A DNA stretch of 64,000 nucleotides, from positions 558,001 to 622,000 of the forward strand of contig NZ_CP039697.1 in the NCBI RefSeq assembly GCF_005145025.1. Direction: 5' to 3'. Shown here piece by piece: positions 1 to 9,602 of this stretch. This DNA is from Novosphingobium sp. EMRT-2 (GTDB taxonomy: Bacteria > Pseudomonadota > Alphaproteobacteria > Sphingomonadales > Sphingomonadaceae). A model generated the notes under the pieces. That model did not search any database, was not told the DNA's origin, and saw only the letters and a list, made by a program, of their open reading frames with translations. The first letter of the stretch is position 1; every line of letters starts with the position of its first letter. A program made the translations under genes and the position numbers.

Positions 1-1
1 C

Positions 2-118
2 CTGTTCAACGAAACGCATATCTATCGCCGCTCGGGCGCGAACGATGCGGTGCTGGGCGATTACGGCAACTTCAACCCGCCGCGCACGTTCGGCCTGGAA
101 GCCTCGATCACCTTCTGA
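2..118 (+). CDS. TonB-dependent receptor, C-terminal end (partial)
   Basis: The reading frame enters from the left edge and ends in TGA at 116-118, giving 38 residues. The final stretch runs through NPPRTFGLEASITF, which ends in an aromatic residue as outer-membrane beta-barrels do, and RTFGLEASITF is a typical last strand of TonB-dependent receptors. The substrate cannot be told from this fragment. It is followed by a terminator-like hairpin at 163-196. Confidence 0.75.
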   Translation: MFNETHIYRRSGANDAVLGDYGNFNPPRTFGLEASITF

Positions 119-162
119 CGAGCTATCGAAGGGCGCGCAGGATCCTCACCCTGCGCAAAACT

Positions 163-196
163 GGGGTGGGTGGCATGGCCATCCACCCCTTTTCTT
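163..196 (+). terminator. Rho-independent terminator after the partial TBDR
   Basis: An 11-bp stem (GGGGTGGGTGG pairing with CCATCCACCCC, one mismatch) is followed by a T-rich run at 190-196. It lies between the TBDR stop and the convergent hydrolase, so it may serve both directions, although the T run favours the plus strand. A second, weaker inverted repeat (GCGCAGG/CCTGCGC) lies just upstream, around 134-157. Confidence 0.65.
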
Positions 197-199
197 CGA

Positions 200-1135
200 T
201 CAGGCCAGAGCCGCCTTCAGGCGCGCGCCGGCGCGGTCGATATAGGCCATGGCATCCGGCACGAACGCGAACATCGAGAAGAAGCCATGGACCATGCCGG
301 GCGCCTCCTCCGCCTCCACCGGCACGCCGGCGGCCGTCAGGCGTTCCGCATAGGCAACGCCCTCGTCGCGTAGCGGATCGTATTGCGCGGTGATGACCGT
401 GGCGGACGGCAACCGGGCAAGGCTTTCGGTGCGCAGCACGGTCGCGCCGTGGATATGCCCGTCGGCCTCGGTTCCGACATACTGGTCCCAGAACCAGCGC
501 ATGGCGGCGGTGGAGAGGAAATACTGCCCGCCGCCGTTGGCGGCATAGGACGGCAGCGAGAAATCGGCATCGGTGACGGGATAGATCAGCAACTGGTGGC
601 GCAGCGCCGGTCCGCCTTCGTCGCGCGCGCGGATCGCCACCGCCGCTGCCAGGTTGCCGCCGGCGCTGTCGCCCGCCACGGCGATCCGGGTGCCGTCCAC
701 CCCCAGATCGGCGGCATGGTCCCGCGCCCAGACGAGCGCGTCGTAGCAATCGTCGAACGGGGCCGGGAAGGGGTGCTCCGGCGCCAGCCGGTAGCCGATG
801 GAAAGCACCGCCGCGCCGCTGGCCCGCGCCAGCGCGCGGCAGGTCCCGTCGTGCGTATCGAGCGTGCCGATCACCCAGCCGCCGCCATGGTAATAGATCA
901 CCACTGGAGGGTTCTCGCCCGAACCTTCGGGAACGTAGAGCCGCGCCGGGATCGTCCGCCCGGCCAGATCCAGCGACAGGTCCTCGACGATCGCCACGGC
1001 AGGCGGCGGCCCCATCTGCATCGGCCGCTGGTCGTTGATTTCGCGCAGCGCCCGTGCGGAGATCGCGGCGAAATCGACGGGCGGCATCTGCGCGAACATC
1101 GCGAGCAGGGCTTCGACTTGTGCATTCAACGCCAT
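200..1135 (-). CDS. alpha/beta hydrolase, HSL (type IV) esterase/lipase family
   Basis: A 311-residue serine hydrolase expected to cleave esters of small acyl or aryl substrates in the cytoplasm. The oxyanion-hole motif HGGGW lies near residue 83, the nucleophile elbow GDSAGG near 155, the acid in YDPLRDEG near 255 and the catalytic His in GMVHGFF near 285. Together these are the complete hormone-sensitive-lipase triad and the usual length for the family. The ATG at 1135 is preferred over the TTG one codon upstream because a GGAGG sits 8 nt ahead of it. The gene lies 74 bp downstream of cysQ on the same strand but has no obvious link to sulfur metabolism. The natural substrate is unknown. Confidence 0.9.
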   Translation of the reverse strand: MALNAQVEALLAMFAQMPPVDFAAISARALREINDQRPMQMGPPPAVAIVEDLSLDLAGRTIPARLYVPEGSGENPPVVIYYHGGGWVIGTLDTHDGTCRALARASGAAVLSIGYRLAPEHPFPAPFDDCYDALVWARDHAADLGVDGTRIAVAGDSAGGNLAAAVAIRARDEGGPALRHQLLIYPVTDADFSLPSYAANGGGQYFLSTAAMRWFWDQYVGTEADGHIHGATVLRTESLARLPSATVITAQYDPLRDEGVAYAERLTAAGVPVEAEEAPGMVHGFFSMFAFVPDAMAYIDRAGARLKAALA

Positions 1136-1209
1136 CAAACTGTCCTCCCCTTCCGCATCTTCATTTCTGTCGGATCGCGCCGCGGTGCCGTGTCCAGGCT
1201 AGTGCGTGA

Positions 1210-1950
1210 TCATGCCTCCACGCGCACGTCGCGCACCAGATCAAGCACTTGTTGCGCGTGTTCCTTCCGGCAGATGAGCAGATCGGGCATGTAGGTATCG
1301 CGCTGGTTGTACACGAGCGGGCTGCCGTCGATGCGGCTGGCGTGGAGGCCATGCGCCAGCGCGACGGCGACCGGCGCGCAGGAATCCCATTCGTACTGTC
1401 CGCCCGAATGCAGGTAAATGTCCGCCTGCCCCCGGATCACGGCCATGGCCTTCGCCCCGGCCGAGCCCATCGGCACCAGGTCCGCGCCGAGCCGCTCGGC
1501 TACGGCGGTCGCCTCCGGCGCGGGGCGCGTGCGGCTGACGACCATGCGCAGCCGCGCCGGTGCGGGGGGAAGGGGGATCGGCCGGTCGGAGCGCAGTATC
1601 ACCCCGGCGCCGGGCAGCGCCACCGCGCCCAGCACAGGCGCGCCGTCCACCGCCAGCCCGACATGGACCGCCCAGTCGGTCCGCGCCTCGCCATATTCGC
1701 GCGTGCCATCGACGGGATCGACGATCCACACGCGCGCGGCGTCGAGTCGATCGGGGCTGTCCTTCTCCTCTTCGGAGAGCAGCGCATCGTCCGGGCGCTG
1801 TTCGCGCAGCGCGTGGCACAGGAACTGGTTGGCCGTGGCATCGCCTGCCTTGCCCAGCGCCTTGAGGCTCAGAATCCCGCTTTCGCGCACCGTAATCAGC
1901 AGCTTGCCTGCCACGTCGGCGAGGTGGGCGGCCAGTTCGGTGTCGTTCAT
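1210..1950 (-). CDS. cysQ: 3'(2'),5'-bisphosphate nucleotidase CysQ
   Basis: A 246-residue member of the inositol-monophosphatase-like phosphatase superfamily. It hydrolyses adenosine 3',5'-bisphosphate (PAP), the inhibitory by-product of PAPS use, to AMP. Metal-binding motifs visible are SEEEKD near residue 60, [12 protein letters not shown] near 76 and [12 protein letters not shown] near 203. The start overlaps the 3' end of cysNC by 4 nt, so it is the third gene of a cysD-cysNC-cysQ operon. Its placement directly after the APS kinase domain supports a role in PAP turnover rather than inositol phosphate hydrolysis. Confidence 0.93.
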   Translation of the reverse strand: MNDTELAAHLADVAGKLLITVRESGILSLKALGKAGDATANQFLCHALREQRPDDALLSEEEKDSPDRLDAARVWIVDPVDGTREYGEARTDWAVHVGLAVDGAPVLGAVALPGAGVILRSDRPIPLPPAPARLRMVVSRTRPAPEATAVAERLGADLVPMGSAGAKAMAVIRGQADIYLHSGGQYEWDSCAPVAVALAHGLHASRIDGSPLVYNQRDTYMPDLLICRKEHAQQVLDLVRDVRVEA

Positions 1951-3872
1951 ATCACGGGGCTCCAGCTGCCGATCACGCGCTCGACGATGCGTTCGGCGGC
2001 ATCTTCGGGTGTTTCGCGCGTGGTGTCGATGCGGATTTCCGGCCGTTCAGGAGCTTCGTAGGGGCTGTCGATGCCGGTGAAGTTCTTGAGCTGGCCGGAC
2101 CGCGCCTTCTTGTAGAGGCCTTTCACGTCGCGCCGCTCGGCTTCCTCCAGCGGGGTGTCGACAAACACCTCGATGAATTCGCCTTCGGGCAGCATCGCGC
2201 GCACCATCTCGCGTTCGGCGCGGAACGGGCTGATAAAGGCGGTCAGCACGATCAGGCCGGCGTCGGTCATCAGCTTGGCCACTTCGCCGACGCGGCGGAT
2301 GTTCTCGATGCGGTCCGCCTCGGTAAAGCCGAGATCCTTGTTCAGCCCGTGGCGCACGTTGTCGCCATCAAGCAGGAACGTGTGCTTGCCATAGGCGTGG
2401 AGCTTCTTCTCCACGAGGTTGGCGATCGTGGACTTGCCCGAGCCGGACAGCCCGGTGAACCACAGCACCGCGGGCGTCTGGTGCTTAAGCGCGGCGTGGG
2501 CCTTGCGGGTCACGTCGAGCGCCTGCCAGTGGACGTTCTGCGCGCGGCGCAGGCTGAAGTTCAGCATCCCCGCCGCCACGGTGGCGTTGGTGATCTTGTC
2601 GATCAGGATGAACCCGCCCAGCGCGCGGCTTTCGGCGTAGGGTTCGAACACCACCGCGCGGTCGGTCGTCAGTTCGGCCACGCCGATTGCGTTGAGGTCC
2701 AGCGTCTTGGCGGCAAGCTGTTCCATGGTGTTGACGTTGACGGTGTATTTGGGCTGCTGCACCGTGGCCGAAACCGTCTGCGTGCCCAGCTTGAGCCAAT
2801 AGGCGCGGCCGGGAATCAGCGCCTCGTCGGCCATCCACACGAACGTCGCCTCGAACTGGTCGGCGGCCTGCGGGGGATTGTCCGCGGCGGCGATGACGTC
2901 GCCGCGCGAACAGTCGATCTCGTCGGCGAAGCACAGCGTGATCGACTGGCCGGCGACCGCTTCCTCGAGATCGCCATCGAGCGTGACGATGCGCGTGACG
3001 GTGCTGGTCTTGCCCGAAGGCAGCACGCGCACCGCGTCGCCCGGCTTCACCGAACCGGTCGCGATCTGGCCGGAGAAGCCCCGGAAATCGAGATTGGGAC
3101 GGTTGACCCACTGCACCGGCAGGCGGAACGGCTTGGTCTGGTCGATGGTGGCGTCCACTTCCACCGTCTCCAGATGCTCCATCAGCGTCGGCCCCTTGTA
3201 CCAAGGCGTGTTCGCCGAAAGGGCGGTGATGTTGTCGCCCTTGAAGCCCGAGATCGGGATCGGCACGAAGGTTTCGATGCCGATCGAGCGCGCGAACGCG
3301 GTGTAGTCCTTGACGATGCCGTCGAACACGGCGTGGTCGTAATCGACAAGGTCCATCTTGTTCACCGCCAGCACGATATGCCGGATGCCGATCAGGTGCG
3401 CGAGGTACGAGTGCCGCCGCGTCTGCGTCAGCACGCCCTTGCGCGCGTCGATCAGGATCACGGCGAGGTCGGCGGTGGAGGCGCCCGTCACCATGTTGCG
3501 CGTGTATTGTTCGTGGCCGGGCGTGTCGGCGACGATGAACTTGCGCTTTTCGGTGCCGAAGAAGCGATAGGCGACGTCGATGGTGATGCCCTGTTCGCGT
3601 TCGGCGGCAAGGCCATCGACGAGCAGGGCGAAGTCGATCTCCTGCCCCTGCGTGCCCACGCGCTTGCTGTCGGCCTCCAGCGCGGCGAGCTGGTCCTCGA
3701 AGATCATCTTCGAATCGTAGAGCAGCCGGCCGATCAGCGTGGACTTGCCGTCATCAACCGAACCGCAGGTGATGAAGCGCAGCATCGTCTTGTTGCGATG
3801 CGTTTCGAGATAGGCGTCGATGTCCTCGGCGATGAGGGCATCGGTCTTGTAGATGGGTTCTGCTTCGGACAT
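1947..3872 (-). CDS. cysNC: bifunctional sulfate adenylyltransferase large subunit / adenylylsulfate kinase CysN/CysC
   Basis: A 641-residue fusion. Residues from about 25 to 440 are CysN, an EF-Tu-like GTPase that with CysD makes APS from ATP and sulfate. Its G1 motif is GSVDDGKST, followed by DTPGHEQY and the NKMD guanine-specificity motif. Residues from about 445 to the end are CysC, the APS kinase that makes PAPS. This part has a second P-loop GLSGSGKST, the [10 protein letters not shown] motif and the FISPFRAER loop. The length equals the sum of the two enzymes and fusions of this type are well known. Its ATG shares one nucleotide with the cysD stop, and the 3' end overlaps cysQ, so translation is coupled along the operon. 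Confidence 0.96.
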   Translation of the reverse strand: MSEAEPIYKTDALIAEDIDAYLETHRNKTMLRFITCGSVDDGKSTLIGRLLYDSKMIFEDQLAALEADSKRVGTQGQEIDFALLVDGLAAEREQGITIDVAYRFFGTEKRKFIVADTPGHEQYTRNMVTGASTADLAVILIDARKGVLTQTRRHSYLAHLIGIRHIVLAVNKMDLVDYDHAVFDGIVKDYTAFARSIGIETFVPIPISGFKGDNITALSANTPWYKGPTLMEHLETVEVDATIDQTKPFRLPVQWVNRPNLDFRGFSGQIATGSVKPGDAVRVLPSGKTSTVTRIVTLDGDLEEAVAGQSITLCFADEIDCSRGDVIAAADNPPQAADQFEATFVWMADEALIPGRAYWLKLGTQTVSATVQQPKYTVNVNTMEQLAAKTLDLNAIGVAELTTDRAVVFEPYAESRALGGFILIDKITNATVAAGMLNFSLRRAQNVHWQALDVTRKAHAALKHQTPAVLWFTGLSGSGKSTIANLVEKKLHAYGKHTFLLDGDNVRHGLNKDLGFTEADRIENIRRVGEVAKLMTDAGLIVLTAFISPFRAEREMVRAMLPEGEFIEVFVDTPLEEAERRDVKGLYKKARSGQLKNFTGIDSPYEAPERPEIRIDTTRETPEDAAERIVERVIGSWSPVI

Positions 3873-4792
3873 CAGAAGTACCCCTGCTGCTTCTTCACTT
3901 CCATGCCGGCGCCGCCCGCGTCCTTGTCGATGGCGCGGCCCTGGCGCTCGCTGGTGGTGGTCAGCAGCGTTTCCTGGATCACCTGCGGCAGCGTGGCGGC
4001 ACTGCTTTCGACCGCGCCGGTCAACGGATAGCAGCCCAGCGTGCGGAAGCGGATCGAGCGCATCACCGGTTCCTCACCGGGGCGCAGCGGGAAGCGATCG
4101 TCATCGACCATTAGCAGCATGCCGTCGCGCTCCACGGTGGGGCGCTCCGCCGCGAAATAGAGCGGCACGATCGGCACGTCGTTAAGGTGGATGTACTGCC
4201 AGATGTCCAGCTCGGTCCAGTTGCTGATCGGGAAGACGCGGATCGATTCGCCCTTGCTCTTGCGGGCGTTGTAGGTGCTCCACAGCTCCGGGCGCTGGTT
4301 CTTCGGGTCCCAGCCGTGGCTGGCGGTGCGGAACGAGAAGATGCGCTCCTTGGCGCGGCTCTTCTCCTCGTCGCGCCGCGCCCCGCCGAAGGCCGCATCG
4401 AAGCCCCACTTGTCGAGCGCCTGCTTCAGCCCCTCGGTCTTCCACATGTCGGTGTGGAGCGCGCCGTGGTCGAACGGGTTGATGCCCCGCTCCAGCGCTT
4501 CGGGATTGCGATAGACCAGCAGTTCCATGCCGCTTTCGCGCGCCATCCGGTCGCGCAGCGCGTACATGTCGCGGAATTTCCAGGTCGTATCGACGTGCAG
4601 CAGCGGGAAGGGCGGCGGCGAGGGATAGAACGCCTTGCGCGCCAGATGCAGCATCACGGCGGAGTCCTTGCCCACCGAATAGAGCATGACCGGGCGTTCG
4701 GCCTCGGCCACGACTTCGCGCAGGATATGGATCGCCTCGGCCTCGAGCCGTTCGAGATGGGTCAGCGAGGAACGGTGCAACGAACTGGACAT
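3872..4792 (-). CDS. cysD: sulfate adenylyltransferase small subunit CysD
   Basis: A 306-residue subunit with the PP-loop ATP pyrophosphatase fold, which adenylates sulfate in complex with CysN. The [18 protein letters not shown]-loop-like motif lies near residue 42, HVDTTWKF near 67 and [19 protein letters not shown] near 137, all diagnostic of CysD. The frame extends to a GTG at 4804, but the ATG at 4792 has GGAG 6 nt upstream and gives the usual N-terminus. It is the first gene of the cysD-cysNC-cysQ operon. The 80 bp upstream, shared with a divergent regulator gene, contain a perfect 16-bp palindrome. Confidence 0.95.
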   Translation of the reverse strand: MSSSLHRSSLTHLERLEAEAIHILREVVAEAERPVMLYSVGKDSAVMLHLARKAFYPSPPPFPLLHVDTTWKFRDMYALRDRMARESGMELLVYRNPEALERGINPFDHGALHTDMWKTEGLKQALDKWGFDAAFGGARRDEEKSRAKERIFSFRTASHGWDPKNQRPELWSTYNARKSKGESIRVFPISNWTELDIWQYIHLNDVPIVPLYFAAERPTVERDGMLLMVDDDRFPLRPGEEPVMRSIRFRTLGCYPLTGAVESSAATLPQVIQETLLTTTSERQGRAIDKDAGGAGMEVKKQQGYF

Positions 4793-4848
4793 GGATGACT
4801 CCACGGGAGTGACTGGCCGTCACATCGGCGTAACGGCTTGACCATGAA

Positions 4849-4864
4849 GCTCCCATATGGGAGC
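4849..4864. promoter_or_regulatory. perfect 16-bp palindrome in the cysD / regulator divergent region
   Basis: GCTCCCATATGGGAGC is fully self-complementary. It lies 8 nt before the ATG of the plus-strand LuxR-type gene and 56 nt before the cysD ATG. The position and symmetry fit a dimeric operator governing one or both genes. Which protein binds it is not shown by the sequence, and a short mRNA hairpin at the regulator's ribosome site is another reading. Confidence 0.5.
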
Positions 4865-4872
4865 AAAAACAC

Positions 4873-5985
4873 ATGGCTTTTCTTTCGGCCGATCAACGCG
4901 AGCTATTCCTGCCCCTGATCGAGGGCATTCACGAAAGCCCCCCGTGGGGCGCGTTCATGCGCAATCTGGTGGCGCGGACCTATGCCCGGCGGGCGTTCCT
5001 GATCGTGACGCTGGCCAATGCCGCACCCACGCAGGAGCCGACCGTGATCCATGTCGCCGCGCCGCGCGCGGCGCAGGAGCCACCGCTCGATTTCCGCCGG
5101 CTCGATGCGCTGCGGCTGCATCCCTATGGCGCGCTGCGCCCCGGGCGGGTCTATGCGCTCGACGAAATGCTGGACTACGACCATCCCGCCCGGCTTGCCG
5201 AACAGCGCGCGGCGCTGCACGCCATGGGTATTCGCTATGGCCGCTGGCTGCGCGTTTCCGCCGGTGGCGCGGCCGACGCCTGGCTGCTGCTGGTGCGCGA
5301 GCGCGAGGACTTCAGCGCCGCCGCCGTCTCCGCGCTGGCGGCGATCGCGCCGCACCTGACCGCCGCCCTGCGCACGCTGGTCGCGCTGATCGAACAGCGC
5401 CTGCTGGCCGCCATGGCACAGGCCGCGCTGGCGCGGCTGGGCGTGGGGCAACTGGCGTTCGATGCTGGTGGGCGGGTCATGGCCGCCGATCCCTGGGCGG
5501 AAGCCCTGCTGGCGTTCACGCCGGAGCCGGGGCCGGCGCCGGGCCGTCGGTTGCAGGTGCTTCCCGATGTCGCGCGCGCGCTCGATGCAGCCTGCGCCGC
5601 GCTGGCGGCCGGTCCGGCGGGCGGAACGCGGGTGATCCGGCTCGACGAGCGCTCGGCGCTCGACGTGTTGCTGCGCAAGTCGGACCTTGCCCTGGTGGAG
5701 CCTTGCGCCTTCCCGGCAGTGATCGGCACGCTGCGCCGTGAACACCGCGAAGCCGCGCGCGAAGCGGTCCGTACGCTGGCGGCGGTCCATGGCCTGTCGG
5801 ATCGCGAAGCGGCGCTGGCGCACGCCATCAGCATGGGCGAAACGATCGTGGAGGCCGGCCGCCGCCTGCGCCTGACCAGCGAGACCGCGCGGAACTATTC
5901 GAAGCGCATCTATGCCAAGACCGGGGCCGCCGGGCAGGCCGATCTGGTGCGGATGGTGCTGACCGGGCTGGCGCCTTTCGCCTGA
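4873..5985 (+). CDS. LuxR-type helix-turn-helix transcriptional regulator
   Basis: A 370-residue protein with a C-terminal LuxR-like DNA-binding domain (about 305-365: LSDREAALAHAISMG, then ETARNYSKRIYAKTG). The N-terminal 300 residues are Ala/Leu/Arg-rich with no motif I can name; the length and layout suggest a PAS- or GAF-like sensor part. It is divergent from cysD with an intervening palindrome, so control of sulfate activation or of itself is possible but unproven. A second protein of the same architecture is encoded at 53992-55095 beside a TonB receptor. Similar regulators are common next to receptor genes in sphingomonads, so the partial TBDR or another locus is also a possible target. 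No cognate autoinducer synthase is present. Confidence 0.8.
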   Translation: MAFLSADQRELFLPLIEGIHESPPWGAFMRNLVARTYARRAFLIVTLANAAPTQEPTVIHVAAPRAAQEPPLDFRRLDALRLHPYGALRPGRVYALDEMLDYDHPARLAEQRAALHAMGIRYGRWLRVSAGGAADAWLLLVREREDFSAAAVSALAAIAPHLTAALRTLVALIEQRLLAAMAQAALARLGVGQLAFDAGGRVMAADPWAEALLAFTPEPGPAPGRRLQVLPDVARALDAACAALAAGPAGGTRVIRLDERSALDVLLRKSDLALVEPCAFPAVIGTLRREHREAAREAVRTLAAVHGLSDREAALAHAISMGETIVEAGRRLRLTSETARNYSKRIYAKTGAAGQADLVRMVLTGLAPFA

Positions 5986-5999
5986 GTCCGCGGCCCGTT

Positions 6000-6587
6000 T
6001 CAGTGAGGCCGTAACGCCACGCGTGCGTGAAGCGCCGCGCGCGCGGCCTTCAGCGTGGCGACCGCTTCCTCGCCTTCGCCCTGCGCGCGGGCGAGAGTCA
6101 TGGCGCCGACCATTTCGGCGACCGTCGAGGCGGCAAGGGCATCGGCTTCGGGCTTCGGGTGGCCGCTTCTGACCAGCGCGCCGGCGATGGCATCGCGCAT
6201 GGCGGAAATGCCGGCCTGGAAGCGGAGGCGTGCGGACTCGGGCATTCTCGGGGCCTCACCCGCCAGCCAGGGCAGGGGACAGCCAAGATCGTGCCGGCGC
6301 ATGGCCGCTTCCGACAGGTAGTGGTCGATCAGCCCGCCAAGGTCGGGCCGGTCGCCCAGGAAGCGTTCCAGCATCGCGCGGCTGTCTTCGAACATGCGAT
6401 CGACGGCGTGGGCAACTAGATCGTCGCGGTTCTCGAAATGGGCGTAGAACCCGCCATGCGTCAGGCCTGCGCGTTTCATCAGATTGGCGACGCTCAACCC
6501 TTCGGTGCCGCCGCTGCGCAGTGCGATGGCGGCCTCGTCGAGAATCCGGGCGCGCACTTTGGCCTTGTGGGCGCTCTTGTCAGCCAT
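6000..6587 (-). CDS. TetR/AcrR family repressor of the adjacent efflux genes
   Basis: A 195-residue protein with an N-terminal TetR HTH (residues about 8-55; GLSVANLMKRAGLTHGGFYA). The GGFYAHFENRDDLV segment and the length match the subgroup with a C-terminal effector-binding domain. The longer frame to 6719 only adds Arg-rich sequence read from inside the upstream gene; the ATG at 6587 gives the usual TetR N-terminus and overlaps the outer-membrane-channel gene by 8 nt. As the last gene of the MFS-channel-TetR operon it is probably an autorepressor that also controls the divergent membrane-fusion gene. The candidate operator is the inverted repeat at 9603-9634. The ligand is unknown. Confidence 0.92.
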   Translation of the reverse strand: MADKSAHKAKVRARILDEAAIALRSGGTEGLSVANLMKRAGLTHGGFYAHFENRDDLVAHAVDRMFEDSRAMLERFLGDRPDLGGLIDHYLSEAAMRRHDLGCPLPWLAGEAPRMPESARLRFQAGISAMRDAIAGALVRSGHPKPEADALAASTVAEMVGAMTLARAQGEGEEAVATLKAARAALHARVALRPH

Positions 6588-7962
6588 GGTGATCCGCCTC
6601 CTGCTCGCCGGGGCCGTAGCCGCCGCCCATCGCCCGTACCGCCGCGACCGAGGCGCGCGCAAGCGCCTCGCGATTCTGCGCAAGGCGATCGGTCGCCTCC
6701 AGCAGATTGCGATCGGCATCCAGCACGTCGATCAGGGCGACGATTCCCTGCGCGTAAGCTTCGCGCGCCTGATCGCGCGCACGGCGGAGCAGGGAAACCT
6801 GCCGCGCAAGTTCGTCCTGTTCCCGCCGGCCTTCGGCCAGCGCGGCGACCGCGTCCGCCACTTCGGCGCTGGCGACCTGCGCGGCCTGCCGCCACAGCGC
6901 GAGCACCTCGCGCTCATGCCCGCGCGCGGCGGCGAGTTCCGCATCAAGCCGTCCAAAGTCAAACAAGCGCCAGCGCAGCGTCGCCCCGCCACTGGCCGAA
7001 ACCGAATCCCCCGATCCGAACGAGGCGCCGCCCAGCGTCACCAGCCCGACCAGCCCGCCGAGCGAGAGGTGGGGGTAGTATTCCGCCCGCGCCACGCGGA
7101 TGCCCGCCCGTGCGGCGTCCACGCGCCGTTCGGCAGCGGCCAGATCGGGGCGGCGACGCATCAGCGTCGCGGGATCGGCATCCAGCGCCGGATCGAGCGG
7201 GGCGGGGATGGCGGCCGTTTCGCGCAGGCGTTCCAGCCACGCCCGGTCGCTTCCCCCCGTCAGCACGCCCAGCCGGTCGATGTCGACTTCGATGGCCTGC
7301 CGCAGCGGCGGCAAGGTGGCGAGCGTGGCGGCGTGGGCCGCTTCGGCGCGGTTGGCATCGAAATCGCTGGCCAGGCCCTGATCGGCGCGCTGGCGCACCA
7401 GTGCCGCCAGGTTGCCGCGCAATTGCGCCTGCTGCTGCGCCAGCGCGAGCCGTTCCTGCAGCCCGCGCAAGTGGAGATAGGCGTCCGCCGTTTCGGCGGC
7501 GATGGCCAGGTGCATGGCATCCAGCTCGGCCAGCGTAGCCGCCGCGTTGGCCGCCGCGGCCTTGCGCCGCGCCGAAAGCCCTCCGAACAGGTCGATTTCC
7601 CAGCGGGCTTCCACCCCGGCCTGATAGAGTTCGTAGTTCCGGGGCAAGCCCAGTTGCCGCGACGCCGCACCGATCGGCGAATGGAGCGACTGCCGGTCGG
7701 CTTCGGCCGCGCCGGTGGCGTCGAAGGAGGGCAACAGCGCCGCGCGCGCGCCCTTGGCCATGGCCCGTGCCTGATCGACGCGCGCCGCGGCGGCGGCGAG
7801 GTCAAGGTTGCCGGTCAGCGCGCGGCGGACGGTTTCGTCGAGCTGCGGATCGTGGAACGCCTGCCACCACGCACCGGTGACAGGCTGGGCGTGAACCGTC
7901 GCCGGCGTGGCGGCCATGAGGATCAGGGCGAGCGCGACGGGGCGCAGATTGCGGAAACGCAT
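6580..7962 (-). CDS. outer membrane efflux channel, NodT/TolC family
   Basis: A 460-residue protein with a signal peptide (about 1-25, ending AQP) followed by two tandem TolC-like repeats rich in Ala and Gln coiled-coil helices. The RRPDLAAAERRVDAARAGI motif near residue 265 and the LFGGLSARRKAA segment are typical of NodT-type outer-membrane factors. Unlike many NodT proteins it has no lipobox cysteine after the signal, so it is probably not lipidated. The start at 7962 is chosen because AAGGAG lies 8 nt upstream; the longer frame reads out of phase through the MFS gene. It sits 11 bp after the MFS pump and should form the exit duct for that pump and the divergent adaptor. Confidence 0.9.
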   Translation of the reverse strand: MRFRNLRPVALALILMAATPATVHAQPVTGAWWQAFHDPQLDETVRRALTGNLDLAAAAARVDQARAMAKGARAALLPSFDATGAAEADRQSLHSPIGAASRQLGLPRNYELYQAGVEARWEIDLFGGLSARRKAAAANAAATLAELDAMHLAIAAETADAYLHLRGLQERLALAQQQAQLRGNLAALVRQRADQGLASDFDANRAEAAHAATLATLPPLRQAIEVDIDRLGVLTGGSDRAWLERLRETAAIPAPLDPALDADPATLMRRRPDLAAAERRVDAARAGIRVARAEYYPHLSLGGLVGLVTLGGASFGSGDSVSASGGATLRWRLFDFGRLDAELAAARGHEREVLALWRQAAQVASAEVADAVAALAEGRREQDELARQVSLLRRARDQAREAYAQGIVALIDVLDADRNLLEATDRLAQNREALARASVAAVRAMGGGYGPGEQEADHHG

Positions 7963-7973
7963 GAGACTTCTCC

Positions 7974-9578
7974 TTAATGCGCGGCATCGGCGGGAGGGGG
8001 CGTCGCGCCCGGCTCCTGCCGGCAGAACGGCACCAGCACCAGTGCCGCGATGAACATCCAGGCCATCACCCGGAACACGTCGTCGAACCCCAGCGCCAGC
8101 GCCTCGCGCCCGATCACGCGCGCCATCACGGCCTGCGCCATGTCCTGCGCGCGCGCGCCGTCGGGCGTCATCGTGGCAATCCGCTGCCCCAGGCTGGCCA
8201 TGACATCGCTGGCGGGCCGCGCGTGACGACCCAGCGCTTCGGAAAGGCGCGCGGCGGCGATGCGCGTATCGTCCTGCAGCCAGCTGTTGACCACCGCGAT
8301 GCCGATCGCGCCGCCAAGGTTGCGCATCAGGTTGAACAGGCCGGAGGCTGCGCCGAGATCCTGCGGCGGCACGCCCGAAAGAGCCATGTTTACCGAAGGA
8401 ACAATGCACAGCATCAGGGCGAAGCCGCGCAGCATCTGCGGCACCAGCAGTTCCGAAAAGCCCCACTGGCTGGTCATGCCCGACGTCAGCCACAGGCTCA
8501 GCGCGAACAGGGAAAGGCCGACGCTGATCATCCAGCGCATGTCGATGCGCTGCGACAGCGACGCGGCGACGACCGTCGACCCCAGTTGCGCCACGCCGAC
8601 CACGAAGATCGTCTTGCCGATCTGCAGGGCATCGTACCCGCGCACTTGAGCCAGATAGACCGGCACCAGCGAGATCGAGGCATACATTCCAAAGCCGATC
8701 ACCAGGTTGAACAGGCAGGCGAAGGCGAAGATCGGCCGGCGGAACGGGCGCAGCGAAACAACCGGCATCGGCGAGAACAGCGCGCGCTCCACGAACAGCA
8801 CCAGCCCCACCAGTGAAAGCCAGGCGGCGATAGCGATGGTTTCATCGCCCAGCCAGTCGTGACGGGGGCCTTCCTCCAGCACGTATTCAAGGCCGGCGAG
8901 AAACACCGCCATGGCCACGAAGTGCGCCCAGTCGATCCTGCGCAACAGGCTGGTGTCGGCCTTGTCGATCCGCAGCAGCATGGCGCAGGCCGTCGCGATG
9001 GCCAGGCCCGGAAGAACATTGACGAAGAACAGCCAGCGCCAGTCCAGCGCGTCGGTGATCAATCCGCCCGCCGAAGGGCCGAGCGCCGGCGCCAGGACGC
9101 TGACGGTGCCGAGGATGGCCGGGATCAGCGCGCGCTGCTTGCCCGAGAACAGCGTGAACCCGACCGCGAACACCAGCGGCACCATCGCGCCGCCGGTGAA
9201 GCCCTGCAAGGCGCGGAAGGCGATAATCGATCCGATCGACCACGACAGGCCGCACAGCAGGCTGGAAATCGTGAACATGGTGCACGAAGCCACGAACAGC
9301 CAGCGCGTCGACAGGGCGCGCGCGAGGAAGCCGGACAGGGGAATCATCACCAGTTCGGCCATCAGGTAGGCGGTCTGCACCCAGCTGATTTCATCCGCTC
9401 CGGCGGCGAGCCCGGCCGCCACCTCGCGCTGCGAGGCGGAGACGATCTGGATGTCGAACAGGGCGAGAAACTGCCCGAATGCCATCAATCCGAAGATCAG
9501 GAACTTGCGGGCCGTGGGCATGGCCGTCGGATCGTCCGACCAGTCCGTGCCGAAGCGCGCGAAAGACCATCTGGGCAT
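7974..9578 (-). CDS. DHA2-family MFS multidrug exporter (EmrB/QacA type)
   Basis: A 534-residue inner-membrane proton antiporter with about 14 predicted membrane helices, the size and helix count of DHA2 exporters. Visible family segments include SWVQTAYLMAELVMIPLSG near residues 65-85, RALQGFTGGAMVPL near 130, ALGPSAGGLITD near 165 and GGAIGIAVVNSWLQD near 420. The first 25 residues are hydrophilic and a second Met begins MPTARKFLIFG, so the true start may be about 19 codons in. It is the first gene of a minus-strand operon with the outer-membrane channel and TetR, and is divergent from its membrane-fusion partner. A tripartite EmrAB-TolC-like drug exporter is the natural reading. Confidence 0.93.
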   Translation of the reverse strand: MPRWSFARFGTDWSDDPTAMPTARKFLIFGLMAFGQFLALFDIQIVSASQREVAAGLAAGADEISWVQTAYLMAELVMIPLSGFLARALSTRWLFVASCTMFTISSLLCGLSWSIGSIIAFRALQGFTGGAMVPLVFAVGFTLFSGKQRALIPAILGTVSVLAPALGPSAGGLITDALDWRWLFFVNVLPGLAIATACAMLLRIDKADTSLLRRIDWAHFVAMAVFLAGLEYVLEEGPRHDWLGDETIAIAAWLSLVGLVLFVERALFSPMPVVSLRPFRRPIFAFACLFNLVIGFGMYASISLVPVYLAQVRGYDALQIGKTIFVVGVAQLGSTVVAASLSQRIDMRWMISVGLSLFALSLWLTSGMTSQWGFSELLVPQMLRGFALMLCIVPSVNMALSGVPPQDLGAASGLFNLMRNLGGAIGIAVVNSWLQDDTRIAAARLSEALGRHARPASDVMASLGQRIATMTPDGARAQDMAQAVMARVIGREALALGFDDVFRVMAWMFIAALVLVPFCRQEPGATPPPADAAH

Positions 9579-9602
9579 GGCGGCAATTTTCCCTCTGGAC
9601 GA

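Noticed and set aside
2349..4031. A 560-residue plus-strand open frame over cysNC
   Set aside because: It is antisense to the well-conserved cysN/cysC gene and its composition is that of a shadow frame in GC-rich DNA.
6588..6719. A 44-residue N-terminal extension of the TetR protein
   Set aside because: It overlaps the outer-membrane-channel gene out of phase and is Arg-rich; the HTH begins at the usual distance from the ATG at 6587.
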